Of a stretch of DNA of 64,000 nucleotides, positions 1-10,566 are shown in pieces (the stretch's first letter is position 1; the number at the start of each line of letters is the position of its first letter). Both the position numbers and the translations under genes were made by a program. The notes under the pieces are model-generated. The model was not told the origin of the DNA. It saw only the letters and a list, made by a program, of their open reading frames with translations, and searched no databases. Source of the stretch: Miscanthus floridulus (Eukaryota > Streptophyta > Magnoliopsida > Poales > Poaceae); NCBI RefSeq assembly GCF_019320115.1, contig NC_089581.1:8743707-8807706 (forward strand). Direction: 5' to 3'.

Positions 1-2533
1 AATAGCAGGGTTTAACCGGCTTCGGTATTGTTTTGAGTTTTCTTCGTCGCCGAGTTTAGCCTTTGAAAGAGCGGGAGCACCTTAGCTTCGAGTATTCTGG
101 GGCCGAGGATCCTTCGCGCATGGTCCTAGCTCTTGAGCTGACCGGTGAGGAGGTACTCGAGCGTCTCCAGAAGATGCTGAAAGGAGTGAGCGTTATTCCT
201 CCCGCTGTCTCCGAGTTCTCTACCAACAACCCGCCCTCAGCTGTGAGTTGTCTATCTCTTTGTTTGGGTACTTTATGTACTCTTGCTGCTTCCATTTTTG
301 CTTAGCTTTTCCTTGTCTTGCTGTTTTATCCCTTTTCGCAGGAGCTTGGGCGGAACTTTGTCGACCCGATCCCTCTTGATGTTCTCCCTGCCGTGGCGGA
401 GACTGGGGATAAACTTACTGGAACTTCTGCAATTAGTAAGTCCCAAACCTCTACAGCCCTTCCTGGGGTTTCTTCCGGATTTGTTGATGTATATGAAGAA
501 TATGTTCCTCATCTAGTCCCTCGCGGTCCTCGCAGTGTCCCAAAGAGGGGGGGAACGGATGGGTCTTCATCTAGCCTGCCTGTCTCCAAGAAGCATCGCA
601 AACTAAGTACTCCCTCAGGTACTCCAGTTGTTGCTAGCATGCTCTTAGGTGAGCACATTTAATACTCTTTGTTCCTTTGTTTTTCTGTTTCTCTCTTGAA
701 CCGAGTACTTTTTATTCTTTTTTCAGCAGGTGCTCTGGTTTCCTTAGTTGAGGGAGAGGAGGATGACGAAGTACCCCTTATCATGCGGCGGTGAGTTGTT
801 TTTCATATTCCTGTTGCATTGAATTTCTCTTCTTTGTCTTGACTTTTAGTCTTGAACTTTTTTGAAGTAATCGAATGTCGCGTATGAGTTCTTCTGAGGC
901 TCCCGCGCCGACGTCTTCTGAAGCTCCGGTATCGAGTTCTTTGGTAGCTTCGGTACCGAGCTCTACCTCTCCTCCAGTGTAGAGTTCTTCCACGGCTCCA
1001 GCCCCGGCTTCTTCCGTGGCTCCGTTATTTGCTATCCCGCTCCCGTCGCCGGGTGGCGGGGACGTTTTCGCCGTCATGGTTCCCCCTGCGAGGCCTTCTT
1101 TTGGCTTCGCGAAGAAGAAAGTGTCTGGGTGAGTAGATTCTGGTTTCATCCTTTTGCTTCTGTTTTCCTTCTTCTGGTTCTCATCGGTGATTTCTTTTAT
1201 CAATTTTTAGTCTTTCATCTTCTCTCATTTCTTCATCAACTTCTTCTCAGCCTTCCGCCGTGCCATTGAGTTCCGAGCCTTAGGACTCGCAACATACTGT
1301 TGGTGAAGTTGCTGCGGGGGCTTCGGAGCTTCCTGGCGAAGTTGCGGACTTGGCCGCCCCGGAGGTGACTGTGGCCGTCGCGTCGGGTCCTTCTGAGGGA
1401 TTGGCTTCGGCTTCCCGGGAGGTTGCTTTGGTCGTTTCTTCTTCGCCCCAGTCGGCCTCTCCTTCCCCTTCTCTTGTTTCCGGTGGTCCCTCTTTTACCG
1501 ATGACGTGGTGCAACAGTTCGATGCCACCCATCGGCTATCGGAGCTGACCGCAGCCTGGGGGAGCTTGTCGACCCTCGCGACTTCTTTTGGTGAAAAACT
1601 CCAGGTAAGTTTTACTGCTACTCCTCCTTTGTATGCTCATTTTTCTTCTGTCCTTACGCCTTGTTTTTCTTTGTCTCTTTTTGCTCAGTCTTTCTCTCAT
1701 GATCATTCTGGCTTCTTTTTCTCATCTGAAAATGAGAGAAAGTTGTCTTCTGAGGTGAACGCTCTGAAAGCCGATCTTGACCTCCTCCGGGCTAAGTTGG
1801 AGACAGAGCGTCACATGCACCAAAAGGAGGAGAAGACCCTTCGTGCCCGAGTAGTGGAGACGGAGAAGCAGAGGGATGCCACGGTGGAGTCTGCGAAGAA
1901 TGAATGCAAAGGTGCCACGGGTTCTGCTTGTTTCTTCTTGTATTTTGACTTCTTTTTTCGCTGACTTGTTTTTCGGTGCCTTGTCTAGTTCTCCGAGTTG
2001 AAAAGCAGAAGCTCTCAGAGAGTATCGATGAAATGAAGGTTCTTGTCCGCTCTAGTCATAACAAGGCTGAGGAGGTAATTACTCGTGCTGAGAAAGAACT
2101 CGTCCTTGCTAAGCTGATTAGGCGTGGAGCTGACAGAGATCTTGTGCAGGCCCAAAAAACTATTGAAGGCTTGTCTGGGAAACTGGCGACGGCTACTGAA
2201 AATTGGAACGTTTTGTGGAAATCTTTTCATTCAGTAGCTGATGTTCTCCGGACTCCAACGGATGACGGGCAATCTTGGGCTCAGTTCATTCCTCGGATTC
2301 CGACTTGTTTCCAAGAGTTCGCGAAGAAGTGCGCTCAAGTATGTACCAAGAATGTGCTGGCCCAGGTCTGGGTCCTTGCTCCAGAGGCGCCTCTGTCCAA
2401 GATAGCAGAGGAAGCTGATAGCCAAGAATACCTTGATGCTATTGAGAGGATGGAGCCTAAGGTCGAAGGTTTAGCCAGTAGGGTTGTAGACAGTCTTAAC
2501 ATTGATATTTCCCTTCCTGATGACAATGCCTGA
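1..2533 (+). pseudogene. Antisense multi-exon accessory gene of the Tat element (3' part)
   Basis: This gene runs opposite to gag-pol. Open stretches on the plus strand are separated by plant-like splice signals: donors near 243 and 436, an acceptor before 342, a donor near 1604, and an acceptor before 1990 that opens the last exon, which ends at 2533. The last two exons (about 1736-1911 and 1990-2533) encode a charged, heptad-like coiled coil (many E, K, R, L) followed by a more globular C terminus rich in acidic residues. The middle part (about 880-1600) is rich in Ser, Ala, Pro and Val and looks disordered. Extra antisense genes of this kind are known in Tat elements such as Grande; the function is unknown. 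The 5' end lies left of the window. I cannot tell whether this copy is intact, because exon borders in the low-complexity part are uncertain and some in-frame stops are visible between open segments. Confidence 0.55.
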
Positions 2534-2765
2534 TCCAATTGATCAGCCTCTTGTAATATTACACTCCTCTTTAAATGAAGATTCTTTATTTTTGTTGATG
2601 TACTCTTTGCCCGGGTGTGGTCGGATTTACTTGACTTGCTGAGTACTTTGTCCCGTTTTCGTCTCTGCTCAACTCTGTGTGTTATCCTGACAAAATCCCT
2701 CGATTTGTCGAGTACTTTTCTTTTCTTCCTCTTTTGTGATCCATCGAGTGCTTTGTCCGTGCTAT

Positions 2766-2952
2766 GACTTGTTAGATGTAGATCTTTGTGTTGACAATCT
2801 TTCGTCTGTGCTATGTAAAATGACTCGGCATAGAAAGTTGCCTTGACAAACTTCGGCAGACTTGTTAGGTGTAGATCTTTGTGTTGACAACCTTTCGTCT
2901 GCGCTATGTAAAATGACTCGGTATAGAATGTTGCCTTGACAAACTTCGGCAT
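2766..2952. repeat. Two-copy direct repeat, about 93 bp
   Basis: Two adjacent copies (about 2766-2858 and 2861-2952) both read from gacttgttag through to aaacttcggca. They differ at only a few positions. They lie just after the antisense gene inside the Tat element. Confidence 0.85.
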
Positions 2953-3087
2953 CCGAGTGCTTTCTTGAGTGGCGCTTGTGCTTTTCTGAGGAAAAAAGTA
3001 TTCCTATCTGGATGTAGCCCCCGAGCCTCTTGCTTTTCAAAACGAAGAGCTGGAGGGTCTTTTTAAGCTTAATTTCGGTTGACTAGT

Positions 3088-3747
3088 TTTGGGTGTTAGC
3101 TTTTAGCTACCCTCATCGGCGGGCTCAAGCGTCTTTTCAGCTATTTTGCTCTCGGTCGGAATGTTCAGGCATGTTTTTAGCCATTTTGCTTTTTGTTTCG
3201 GGTGTTTAGCTTTTAGCTACCCTCATCGGCGGGCTCAAGCGTCTTTTCAGCTATTTTGCTCTCGGCCGGGATGCTCAGGCATGTTTTCAGCCATTTTGCT
3301 TTTTGTTTTGGGTGTTAGCTTTTAGCTACCCTCATCGGTGGACTCAAGCGTCTTTTCAGCTATTTTGCTCTCGGCCGGGATGCTCAGGCATGTTTTCAGC
3401 CATTTTGCTTTTTGTTTCGGGTGTTAGCTTTTACCTACCCTCATCGGCGGGCTCAAGCGTCTTTTCAGCTATTTTGCTCTCGGCCGGGATGCTCATGCAT
3501 GTTTTTAGCTATTTTGCTTTTTGTTTCGGGTGTTAGCTTTTAGCTACCCTCATCGGCGGGCTCAAGCATCTTTTCAGCTATTTTGCTCTTGGCCGGGATG
3601 CTCAGGCATGTTTTCAGCCATTTTGTTTTTTGTTTTGGGTGTTAGCTTTTAGCTATCCTCATCGGCGGGCTCAAGCGTCTTTTCAGCTATTTTGCTCTCG
3701 GCCAGGATACTCAGGCATGTTTTCAGCCATTTTGCTTTTTGTTTCGT
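3088..3747. repeat. About 110-bp tandem repeat, six copies, in the Tat element
   Basis: Six head-to-tail copies of a roughly 110-bp unit begin near 3088, 3198, 3309, 3419, 3528 and 3637. Each begins with gggtgttagcttttagctac and contains tcagctattttgctct and a tcagccattttgctttttg segment. Copies differ by scattered substitutions. They sit between the end of pol and the antisense gene and form the spacer between the two convergent transcription units. Confidence 0.92.
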
Positions 3748-4069
3748 TAAAACAACTCGTTGAAAGTCATGACACGACATGCTGTGGATGAATATCATCT
3801 TTATTGATCATGAATATAAACTAATACATATGTTGTCGAGGAATATTGTCCTTTGTCGATTGTGAACGTTGGTCCCTTGTGGCTTGCATATCTGTTTTTT
3901 CTTGAGTTGTTTTTTACGCGTAGAATCTTCTTAGCTGGCTGATGTGCCATGTATTGTTGACTTCTCTTCCGTCTTCGGTTATTAACTTGTATGTGCCTGG
4001 TCCGGTGACTTTTGTGACAATGAACGGACCTTCCCATGGACTGAGTAGCTTATGTCGTCCGTCAGTTTT

Positions 4070-5170
4070 TTATATCCTTCTTAGCACTAAGTCTCTGACT
4101 TGTAATGATCGAGGATGGGTACTCTTATTATAGTGTCGTCTTAAACCTTGTAGGTATCTGGCTGATTGGAGGGTAGCGTTTACTCTGACTTCTTCTGAGC
4201 TGTTGAGTTCTAATCTTCTTATGTGTTCTGCTTCTCCTTCATCGTATTGTTCTATCTTTGGTGATGTCCAGATCAAGTCGGCAGGCAGTACGGCTTCTGA
4301 CCCGTAAACTAGGAAGAAGGGTGAGTAGCCTGTTGCTCTGCTTATTTGAGTTCGTAGCCCCCATACTACTTTAGGCAATTCTTTAATCCATTTGGACCCA
4401 TAGTCCACTAGTTCTTCGTATAATCTTGGTTTTAATCCGGCTAGTATGAGTCCATTAGCCCTTTCTACTTGTCCGTTGGCTTCTGGATGTGCAACAGACG
4501 CGTAGTCTATACTGAAACCACAGTCTTGTGCCTAGCTTTTGAATTCTATAGCCATGAAGGAGGAGCCTAGATCTGTGATGATTCGATTGGGCATGCCGAA
4601 GCGGTGTATAATGTCTTGGATGAACTCGACTGCTTTGGCTGCGCTGTATTTTGCGAGTGGTTTGTATTCAATCCACTTGGTGAACTTGTCGATTGCTACA
4701 AAGATGTACTTGAAGCCGCCTTTTGCTTTCTTCAGAGGTCCTACTTGATCTAGCCCCTAGCAGGAAAAAGGCTAAGCGGGTGGAATGCAGATAAGACTAT
4801 GAGCTGGCACATGGGCTTGTCTTGTAAACATTTGGCAACCTTTGCATTTTCTGACAAGTTCTTCTGCGTCTTTCAAAGCGGTTGGCCAGTAGAATCCGGT
4901 GCGAAATGCTTTGCCAACCAGTGTTCTTGAAGCGGCATGATTTCCACAGCAACCTGAGTGTATTTCGTCTAGGATCTCTTTTCCTTCTTCAAATGAGACA
5001 CATTTTAGGAGTACTCCTGATGATGCTGCTCTTCTATAAAGTCTATCTCCTACTAGAACGTAGTTTTTGCTTCTGCGAACAACTTGGGTGGCTTCTGCTT
5101 TATCTGCTAGCAATTTATTTTCTTTGATATAGTCGATGAAAACTTGTCTCCATGAAGTGTTGATTACCAA
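4070..5170 (-). pseudogene. Integrase of the Tat element (broken)
   Basis: Integrase joins retroelement cDNA to host DNA. At 4772-5170 the minus strand encodes the zinc-binding N-terminal domain, with an H-x(n)-H and a C-K-G-C pair. At 4070-4408 it encodes the end of the catalytic core and the C-terminal region (WGLRTQISRATGYSPFFLVYG is typical of plant gypsy integrases). The catalytic core between them (4409-4771) is recognisable only in pieces because of stop codons, so the enzyme cannot be made whole. It follows the second RNase H directly and is the last pol domain. Confidence 0.85.
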
Positions 5171-5188
5171 GATCTAAACACCTTTAGC

Positions 5189-5647
5189 CTAAATTTCATA
5201 GGTTGTTTCACCGGGTTGTTTGATAGAGGGAACTGATAGCTCTTCTATGAATACGCCGGGTGGAACCTTCGCCCTGTCTAATCCGAGCTTGGCGAAGACA
5301 TCTGCTGCAATGTTGGAATCACGCAGGACGTGTAGAATTTCTAATCCTTGAAAATGTTTTTCGAGTTTCCGTATTTCAGCACAGTAAGCACTCATGTTTT
5401 CTTTGGTGCAATCCCAATCTTTGTTGACTTGGTTGATGACTACTGCTGAATCGCCGTATACGAGTAATCTCTTTATTCCGAGAGTAATTGCCACTCGTAG
5501 CCCGTGGATGAGGGCTTCATATTCTACTTCGTTATTTGTAGCTTGCCATAATATCTGAAGGACGTACTTGAGTTGTTTTCCTTCTAGAGAAATGAGGAGA
5601 ACGCCTACACCGGCTCCGCCTAGTTTGAGTGATCCGTCAAAGTACAT
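5189..5647 (-). pseudogene. Second (archaeal-type) RNase H domain of the Tat element
   Basis: This 152-codon open segment begins with the YFDGSLKLGGAGVGVLL pattern, has NNEVEYEALIHGL in the middle and LVYGDSAVVINQV next, and ends with the D-S-N-x-x-A-D segment. These match the four acidic motifs of an additional RNase H found in Tat/Ogre elements behind the usual RT-RNase H. Such domains degrade the RNA strand of the RNA-DNA hybrid. It lies almost directly after the RT-RNase H segment, separated by one in-frame stop. Confidence 0.85.
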
Positions 5648-5650
5648 CTT

Positions 5651-7027
5651 CTAGTGGTCAAGGATTGTATCTGATAAAGGCTGTTGAATCTCTGTCCACT
5701 CGGCCACAAAATCGGCAAGGGCTTGAGATTTGATTGCTTTCCATGGGGTGAAATCGATGCTAAGAGCTCCGAGTTCAACTGCCCACTTTGATATGCGTCC
5801 CGTCGCATCTCTGTTGTGTAAGATGTCTCCAAGCAGGAAGTCTGTTACCACGGTAATCTTGTGGCTTTCGAAATAGTGGCGAAGCTTGCGTGAGGTGATA
5901 AGTAGAGCGTAGAGTAGTTTTTGTACATGCGGGTACCGGATTTTGGATTCTGACAGTACTTCACTGATGTAGTATACGGGACGTTGCACTTTATACACGC
6001 GCCCTTGTTCTTCTCTTTCTATGACTATTGTCGTGCTGATTACGATAGAAGTCGCCGCAATATATAGCATCATATCTTCGTCTTTCTTTGGAGGTGTCAG
6101 GACAGGCGACGAGGTGAGGTATTCTTTAAGTTTTTTAAAAGCTTCGTCGGCCTCTATTGTCCACTCGAACTTGTCTGTCTTCTTTAGTAGTTTAAAGAAA
6201 GATAACCCCTTTTCGCCGAGTCTTGATATGAAACGGTTGAGGGCCGCCATGCATCCTGTTAGTTTCTGCACATCTTTGATACTTCTAGGTGGGCCCATTT
6301 CTGTTATAGCTCGAATTTGTTTAGTGCTGGCTTCAATCCCGCGCTGACTGACAAAAAATTTGAGTAGTTGTCCTGAGGGAACTCCGAATACATATTTATT
6401 TGGGTTCAACTTCCATCTCCATCTCTTCAAGTTTTCGAAGGTTTGCTTTAAATCTTCAATCAGAGTGTCTGGGTTCTTTGTTTTCACCACTACATCATCC
6501 ACATATGCCTCCACATTTTCACCGATTTGATCTCCAAGGCAAGTTTGGATAGCTCTTTGGTATGTGGCGCCAGCGTTCTTTAGTCCAAACGACATGGTCT
6601 TGTAACAGTAAGCACCGAACGGAGTAATGAAAGACGTCTTGCTCTGGTCTTGTTCTTTTAACGCGATCTGGTGATACCCTGAATAGCAATCGAGAAAGGA
6701 TAATAATGCAGATCCTGCTATTGAGTCAACTATCTGGTTAATGCGTGGTAGCCCGAACAGATCTTTTGGGCAATGTTTGTTGAGATCTGTGTAGTCGACG
6801 CACATGCGCCACTCGTTCGTGTTCTTCTTCTGCACAAGGACCGGGTTTGCTAGCCAGTCTGGATGAAGGATTTCCCTAATGAATCCGGCTGCCATCAGTT
6901 TTGTGATTTCCTTTTTAATTGCTGCCTTTTTGTCGGGTGAGAATCGTCGTAGCCGTTGCTTTACAGGCTTGGAGCTTTCATTAACATCAATTCTGTGCTC
7001 AGCCAACTCCCTTGGGACACCTAGCAT
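5651..7027 (-). CDS. Reverse transcriptase-RNase H part of Tat pol
   Basis: The 458-codon open segment carries the full RT order: the WRMCVDYTDLNKHCPKD palm motif near residue 75, FLDCYSGYHQIAL near 110, FGLKNAGATYQR near 150, and the catalytic YVDD near 175. The RT thumb follows, then the tether and a first RNase H (LTPPKKDEDMMLYIAAT, VVTDFLLGDIL). The first RNase H looks weakened: the usual catalytic Asp and Glu positions are not all obvious. It copies element RNA into DNA. This is the best-preserved part of the element; the downstream and upstream domains are separated from it by stops. Confidence 0.85.
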   Translation of the reverse strand: MLGVPRELAEHRIDVNESSKPVKQRLRRFSPDKKAAIKKEITKLMAAGFIREILHPDWLANPVLVQKKNTNEWRMCVDYTDLNKHCPKDLFGLPRINQIVDSIAGSALLSFLDCYSGYHQIALKEQDQSKTSFITPFGAYCYKTMSFGLKNAGATYQRAIQTCLGDQIGENVEAYVDDVVVKTKNPDTLIEDLKQTFENLKRWRWKLNPNKYVFGVPSGQLLKFFVSQRGIEASTKQIRAITEMGPPRSIKDVQKLTGCMAALNRFISRLGEKGLSFFKLLKKTDKFEWTIEADEAFKKLKEYLTSSPVLTPPKKDEDMMLYIAATSIVISTTIVIEREEQGRVYKVQRPVYYISEVLSESKIRYPHVQKLLYALLITSRKLRHYFESHKITVVTDFLLGDILHNRDATGRISKWAVELGALSIDFTPWKAIKSQALADFVAEWTEIQQPLSDTILDH

Positions 7028-7090
7028 GTCGGTCGGCTTCCAAGCGAAGATATCTTTATTGTCCCGAAGAAAGTTGGTGAGCGCGAGTTC

Positions 7091-8863
7091 CTATTTTGCC
7101 GAGAGGTGAGCACTGATGGTTGCTGTCTTGGAGGTATCTCCAGTGCCCAAGTCGATTTGCTTGACGTCGGTTTCTTTTGGTGGTGTGATGATGCTGGGCT
7201 TTTTAGCCGGTATTTCTAATTCTTCCTGGCTCGTCTCTGCAGCAATTGTGGCTATTTCTTTTCTTCCATTGTCGGCTTGTGCTTTGGCTGCAATTTGGAT
7301 TGCCTGAACGTCGCAGTCAAAAGCACGCTTCAAATCACTTCAAAGAGAAAGGATACCGTTGGGTCCTGGCATCTTAAGCAGTAAGTACAGATAATGTGGT
7401 ATTGCCATGAATTTTGCCAGTGCTGGGCGTCCGAGGATTGCATGATATGACGAATCAAAGTCTGCGACCTCAAATTTGATAAACTCTGTTCGGTAGTTCG
7501 AAGGAGTCCCAAAAGTAACGGGTAAAGTAATTTGTCCGAGCGGCATGGCTGCTTTACCGGGTACTATTCCGTAAAAAGGTGTGCTTGTTGGCGTGATCAT
7601 CCCGGCGAGTTGTAGTCCCATCTTCCTTAGTGTTTTTGAGAAGATGATGTTGAGTCCGGCTCCCCTGTCGATTAGCACTTTGGTGACAGTCATACCAGCA
7701 ATAGTTGGATCTAGAACCAGTGGATAATGGCCTGCGTTTCCCACGCTAGTCCATTGGTCTTCTCTGCTAAATTGGATAGGATATTGTGACCAATTGAGAT
7801 ATCTTGGCGTAGCCAGTTCTGCTGTCATGATAGTCCGTAGTGCTAGTTTTTCTTGATGTTTGCTTCTGCAATCTGGAGCCCCTGAGAAGATCACTGCTAC
7901 CGTTCCCCTGGGTTTTTGGAATCCTTTGTCCTCGTGGTTGTCTTCATCTTTTTTCTGATTATCCTCTTTGGTGTTCTCCTTACTACCTTTTCTTGTATAT
8001 CGATCATTGAAGGTGTAGCAATTTTCGATGGTGTGCCTCCCATTAGGGTGCAATGGGCAACGTATGTTTTCAATGTCATCATATCTTCTGGGTTTGGAAA
8101 ACTTCTTTGATTTGTCGGCCATCGCCACGGTATTGTTTGGTCTACATTTTCTTTCTTGATGTCTGCTATTTCGATGATTTTGCTTGTCCAGGTTGTCCTG
8201 GTTGCTTCTATCCGGGAACCTCTCTCGTATTTTTTCTTCTGCAGTAATCATCTTTTCCACTGTTCGTCTGAATTCTTTATTGTTTCTCGGATTTTCTTTG
8301 CAGAAGTCTTGAAATTGCCATCTAGCCATGATTCCGTGAGAGAAAGCTTCAATTACTTCTTGTTCGGTGATGTCATGCACTTGAGCCCGTAGTTCGCCGA
8401 ATCGTCGATAGTAATTTCTGAGACTTTCGCCTCCCTTTTGCTTGAGTCCTTTTAGTTCTGCATGAGTGATTGGGTGTGTAATGATTCCTGCGAAATTTTC
8501 ACAAAAAGCTCTTTGCAAGTCCTCCCAATTTCTGATAGATCCTGGATTCAATTTGTCGAACCATTGGAGGAGCATGACTTCTAGTGCCATGGGAAAGAAC
8601 AGAGCCTTGATATCGTCGTCACCTCCGGCTAGTTCAATTGATTGCGAATATATTCTGAGCCATTGTCTTGGTTCAGTTTTACCATCATACATGGAGTGGT
8701 TAGACGGTTTGAACTTGTGAGGTAATCGTACCGATGCAAGTTTACTCGCGAAACAGGGGAATCTGTCGTGTGTTCCGGTTTCTTTGAATTCAGATTCGGC
8801 ACCTTCTTCTGGCCAACTGTCGTTTTGATGGGAATAATCTTGCGAGGCTGTCTGGGTAGGCAC
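7091..8863 (-). pseudogene. Gag capsid, zinc region and protease of the Tat element
   Basis: The segment 7340-8863 starts with the gag domain (RLPHKFKPSNHSMYDGKTEP and a W-L-R-I-Y-S-Q-S-I-E-L stretch). It continues to a charged linker, a C-P-x-H-x6-H-x4-C motif, and a retropepsin-like protease near the end (about residues 400-490) with the ILGRPAL partner motif. The protease active site reads L-I-D-R-G-A-G, where Tat elements normally have a small residue after the Asp. The open frame stops near 7340 and continues after a break at 7091-7333 as a Lys/Thr/Ile-rich protease-RT linker. Gag forms the particle and the protease matures it. The altered active site and the breaks make this copy non-functional. 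Confidence 0.82.
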
Positions 8864-9880
8864 CCTACTCCTGGTCTTCCTTGGTTGTTCAAATCGGTGG
8901 CCTTGATTATGTTCCTTCCTACTTTCTCCATCATGGCTTCCACCTGGCCCAAGTCTTTTGAAAGCGGACTTCCTTTGATTTTGATCTTTTCGCCTATGGG
9001 TTGTTGATTTGGTGGGTAGTCTTGATTGGTCTCTCTCTTCATGCGTTCTCGGGATCGTTGATCGGAGTAAGTCTTGGAGCTATTCGTACTTCTCACTGGG
9101 ATGTGAAGTTGTTCTGAGTTCTTCTAATGCTTCTCGAATCTTATCGTAAGGCGTATTCGCCGTGCGTCTTCCTTCGACTTCTCATTGTGATTTTCTTCTG
9201 TCGTATTCAGCCAACTCTGACTCGTATCTGATCCAGGCTTCCCTGCGCTGTCTAGCACGGTGTTGGCGCCCTTGCTTCAACTTGTTTTTTCTTTCTCTAG
9301 CTTGTTTCTGACTCTCGGTTTCTCCATCGTAGCCCTGGGCAAAGGGTGATATGTTGGATTCTGATTCATCTGATGACCTGACATCGGGTGCTTCTGGGGG
9401 ATTTAATGGTGACCGAGGATGTCGAACCATGAGTACTTCCCGTGCGTGGGCCGTTCTATTATTGGTGTTAGTTTTCATAATGTCGGAGTTGCTGATGACT
9501 TCAGTGGATGCCTCGATGTCGCAGACCGAGTCTCCTTCTTGGTAAGGTAGAATAGCTGTTGTTGTTGTGCCGACTAGTTGGGTTCTACTATCTTCAGGAA
9601 CGGACCCTGGCCAATGGATGATACAGTCTTGCGATGTTATCGTTAGCACGAGACCCTCCTGGGCTCCTGTCAGTGGTATCCCAAGCATTGGATTGAAGGA
9701 TCTTTCGAACTGTTCCTGATAAGATGTTGCCATGTTTAGGAGTCCAAGTGGAGGAAGATCCGACTTGTTGAAGGGATTCCGCGCGTACTCCGAGTTGTAT
9801 TCTTGATAGGCCAAGGCCGAGTTCTTAAGTCCCATCGGAAAAGAACTCGGTTTTCCGAAAGGACTCGGATAGGACTCCAA
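8629..9880 (-). pseudogene. N-terminal gag region of the Tat element (broken)
   Basis: The open segment 9182-9880 begins with a Met and is rich in Ser, Pro and Tyr. It ends in a very basic, Arg/Lys/Gln-rich helix (GETESQKQARERKNKLKQ onward) that stops near 9182. A second open segment at 8629-9096 continues the basic region in another frame and overlaps the start of the capsid segment. I read this as the long N-terminal part of Tat gag, split by one stop and at least one frameshift. The leader between 9881 and 10158 has no convincing open frame. Confidence 0.6.
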
Positions 9881-10158
9881 CTCGAATGCGGAGTTCGAAT
9901 TCGAGTCGGATGCGCAAAGCTATGGAACCTGAGTTGAATCAGACACTATGAGCTGCGCGAATCTTCCGAAGATTTGATCTGTCGTGGTCGTCGAAATAGA
10001 ATCGTCTTCATGGTGCTTCGAATCTTCGAGGAGGCGACTTTGGAGCTTGCCATTGTTGTCCGCCTCGCAGATCCATGTGCCGAAGATGAAAGTGGATCCC
10101 GTTGAGAAGATCATTTTGTTGAGGTCCATCGAGCTCTCGGATGCAAATTCGCCGAAAG

Positions 10159-10176
10159 CCCCTACCTGGCGCGCCA
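10159..10176 (-). other. Primer-binding site of the Tat element
   Basis: On the minus strand, two bases after the LTR, the sequence TGGCGCGCCAGGTAGGGG is read. Its position and form fit a tRNA primer-binding site of grass Tat elements. The exact tRNA was not identified. Confidence 0.75.
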
Positions 10177-10178
10177 GC

Positions 10179-10566
10179 TGTCGATGTTTTACCACCGATA
10201 GCCTGCCACGGGGGTCCCCAGGGCAGTATTGTTCGGACTTCAGCGTATGCAGAACTCGATGGTAAACGCAAGAGACAAACGATTTATCCTGGTTCGGGCC
10301 CTCGATCGTAGATCGAGTAATAACCCTACGTCCAGTCGGCGTTAGCCTCTACGTTGGATTGATTATGAAGTGTCGTATCATCGTCCTTCTCCAGGAGCCC
10401 TGCCCTCCTTTATATAGTCAGGAGGCCAGAGTCCTAGTCGGTTTACAATGAGAGTTCCTAGTAGGATTACTTAATAGTACTACTACTAAGATTACATGGG
10501 AAGAATCCTAGTTAGACTAGATTTTCTTTCTCCCTTGCGGGGTATCCTGTGGGTCCCGCATCGACA
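10179..10566 (-). repeat. 5' LTR of the Tat element
   Basis: The LTR is 388 bp and is bounded by perfect 8-bp inverted ends, tgtcgatg at 10179 and catcgaca ending at 10566. On the minus strand a TATA box (ctatataaag, about 10409-10418) lies inside it and is the likely core promoter. The primer-binding site follows on the gag side. Confidence 0.88.

Larger units (their letters stand above)
1..10566 (-). mobile_element. Tat-lineage Ty3/gypsy LTR retrotransposon, left end outside the window
   Basis: The element is read on the minus strand. In transcription order it has a 388-bp 5' LTR (10179-10566), a primer-binding site, gag, an aspartic protease, reverse transcriptase with RNase H, a second RNase H, and integrase. 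Beyond the end of pol come tandem repeats and an accessory gene on the opposite strand. A second RNase H plus an antisense gene downstream of pol are known traits of the Tat/Ogre group, which includes maize Grande and rice RIRE2-type elements. The 3' LTR is not in the window, so no LTR comparison or target duplication can be read. Several stops in gag and integrase show that this copy is not autonomous. Confidence 0.9.

Noticed and set aside
781..1203. Minus-strand 140-codon frame rich in Glu/Ala/Gly
   Set aside because: It is the complement of the Ser/Ala/Pro-rich part of the plus-strand antisense gene and lacks any domain.
3088..3747. CRISPR-like array of regular repeats
   Set aside because: The repeats are contiguous with no spacers, inside a plant retroelement.
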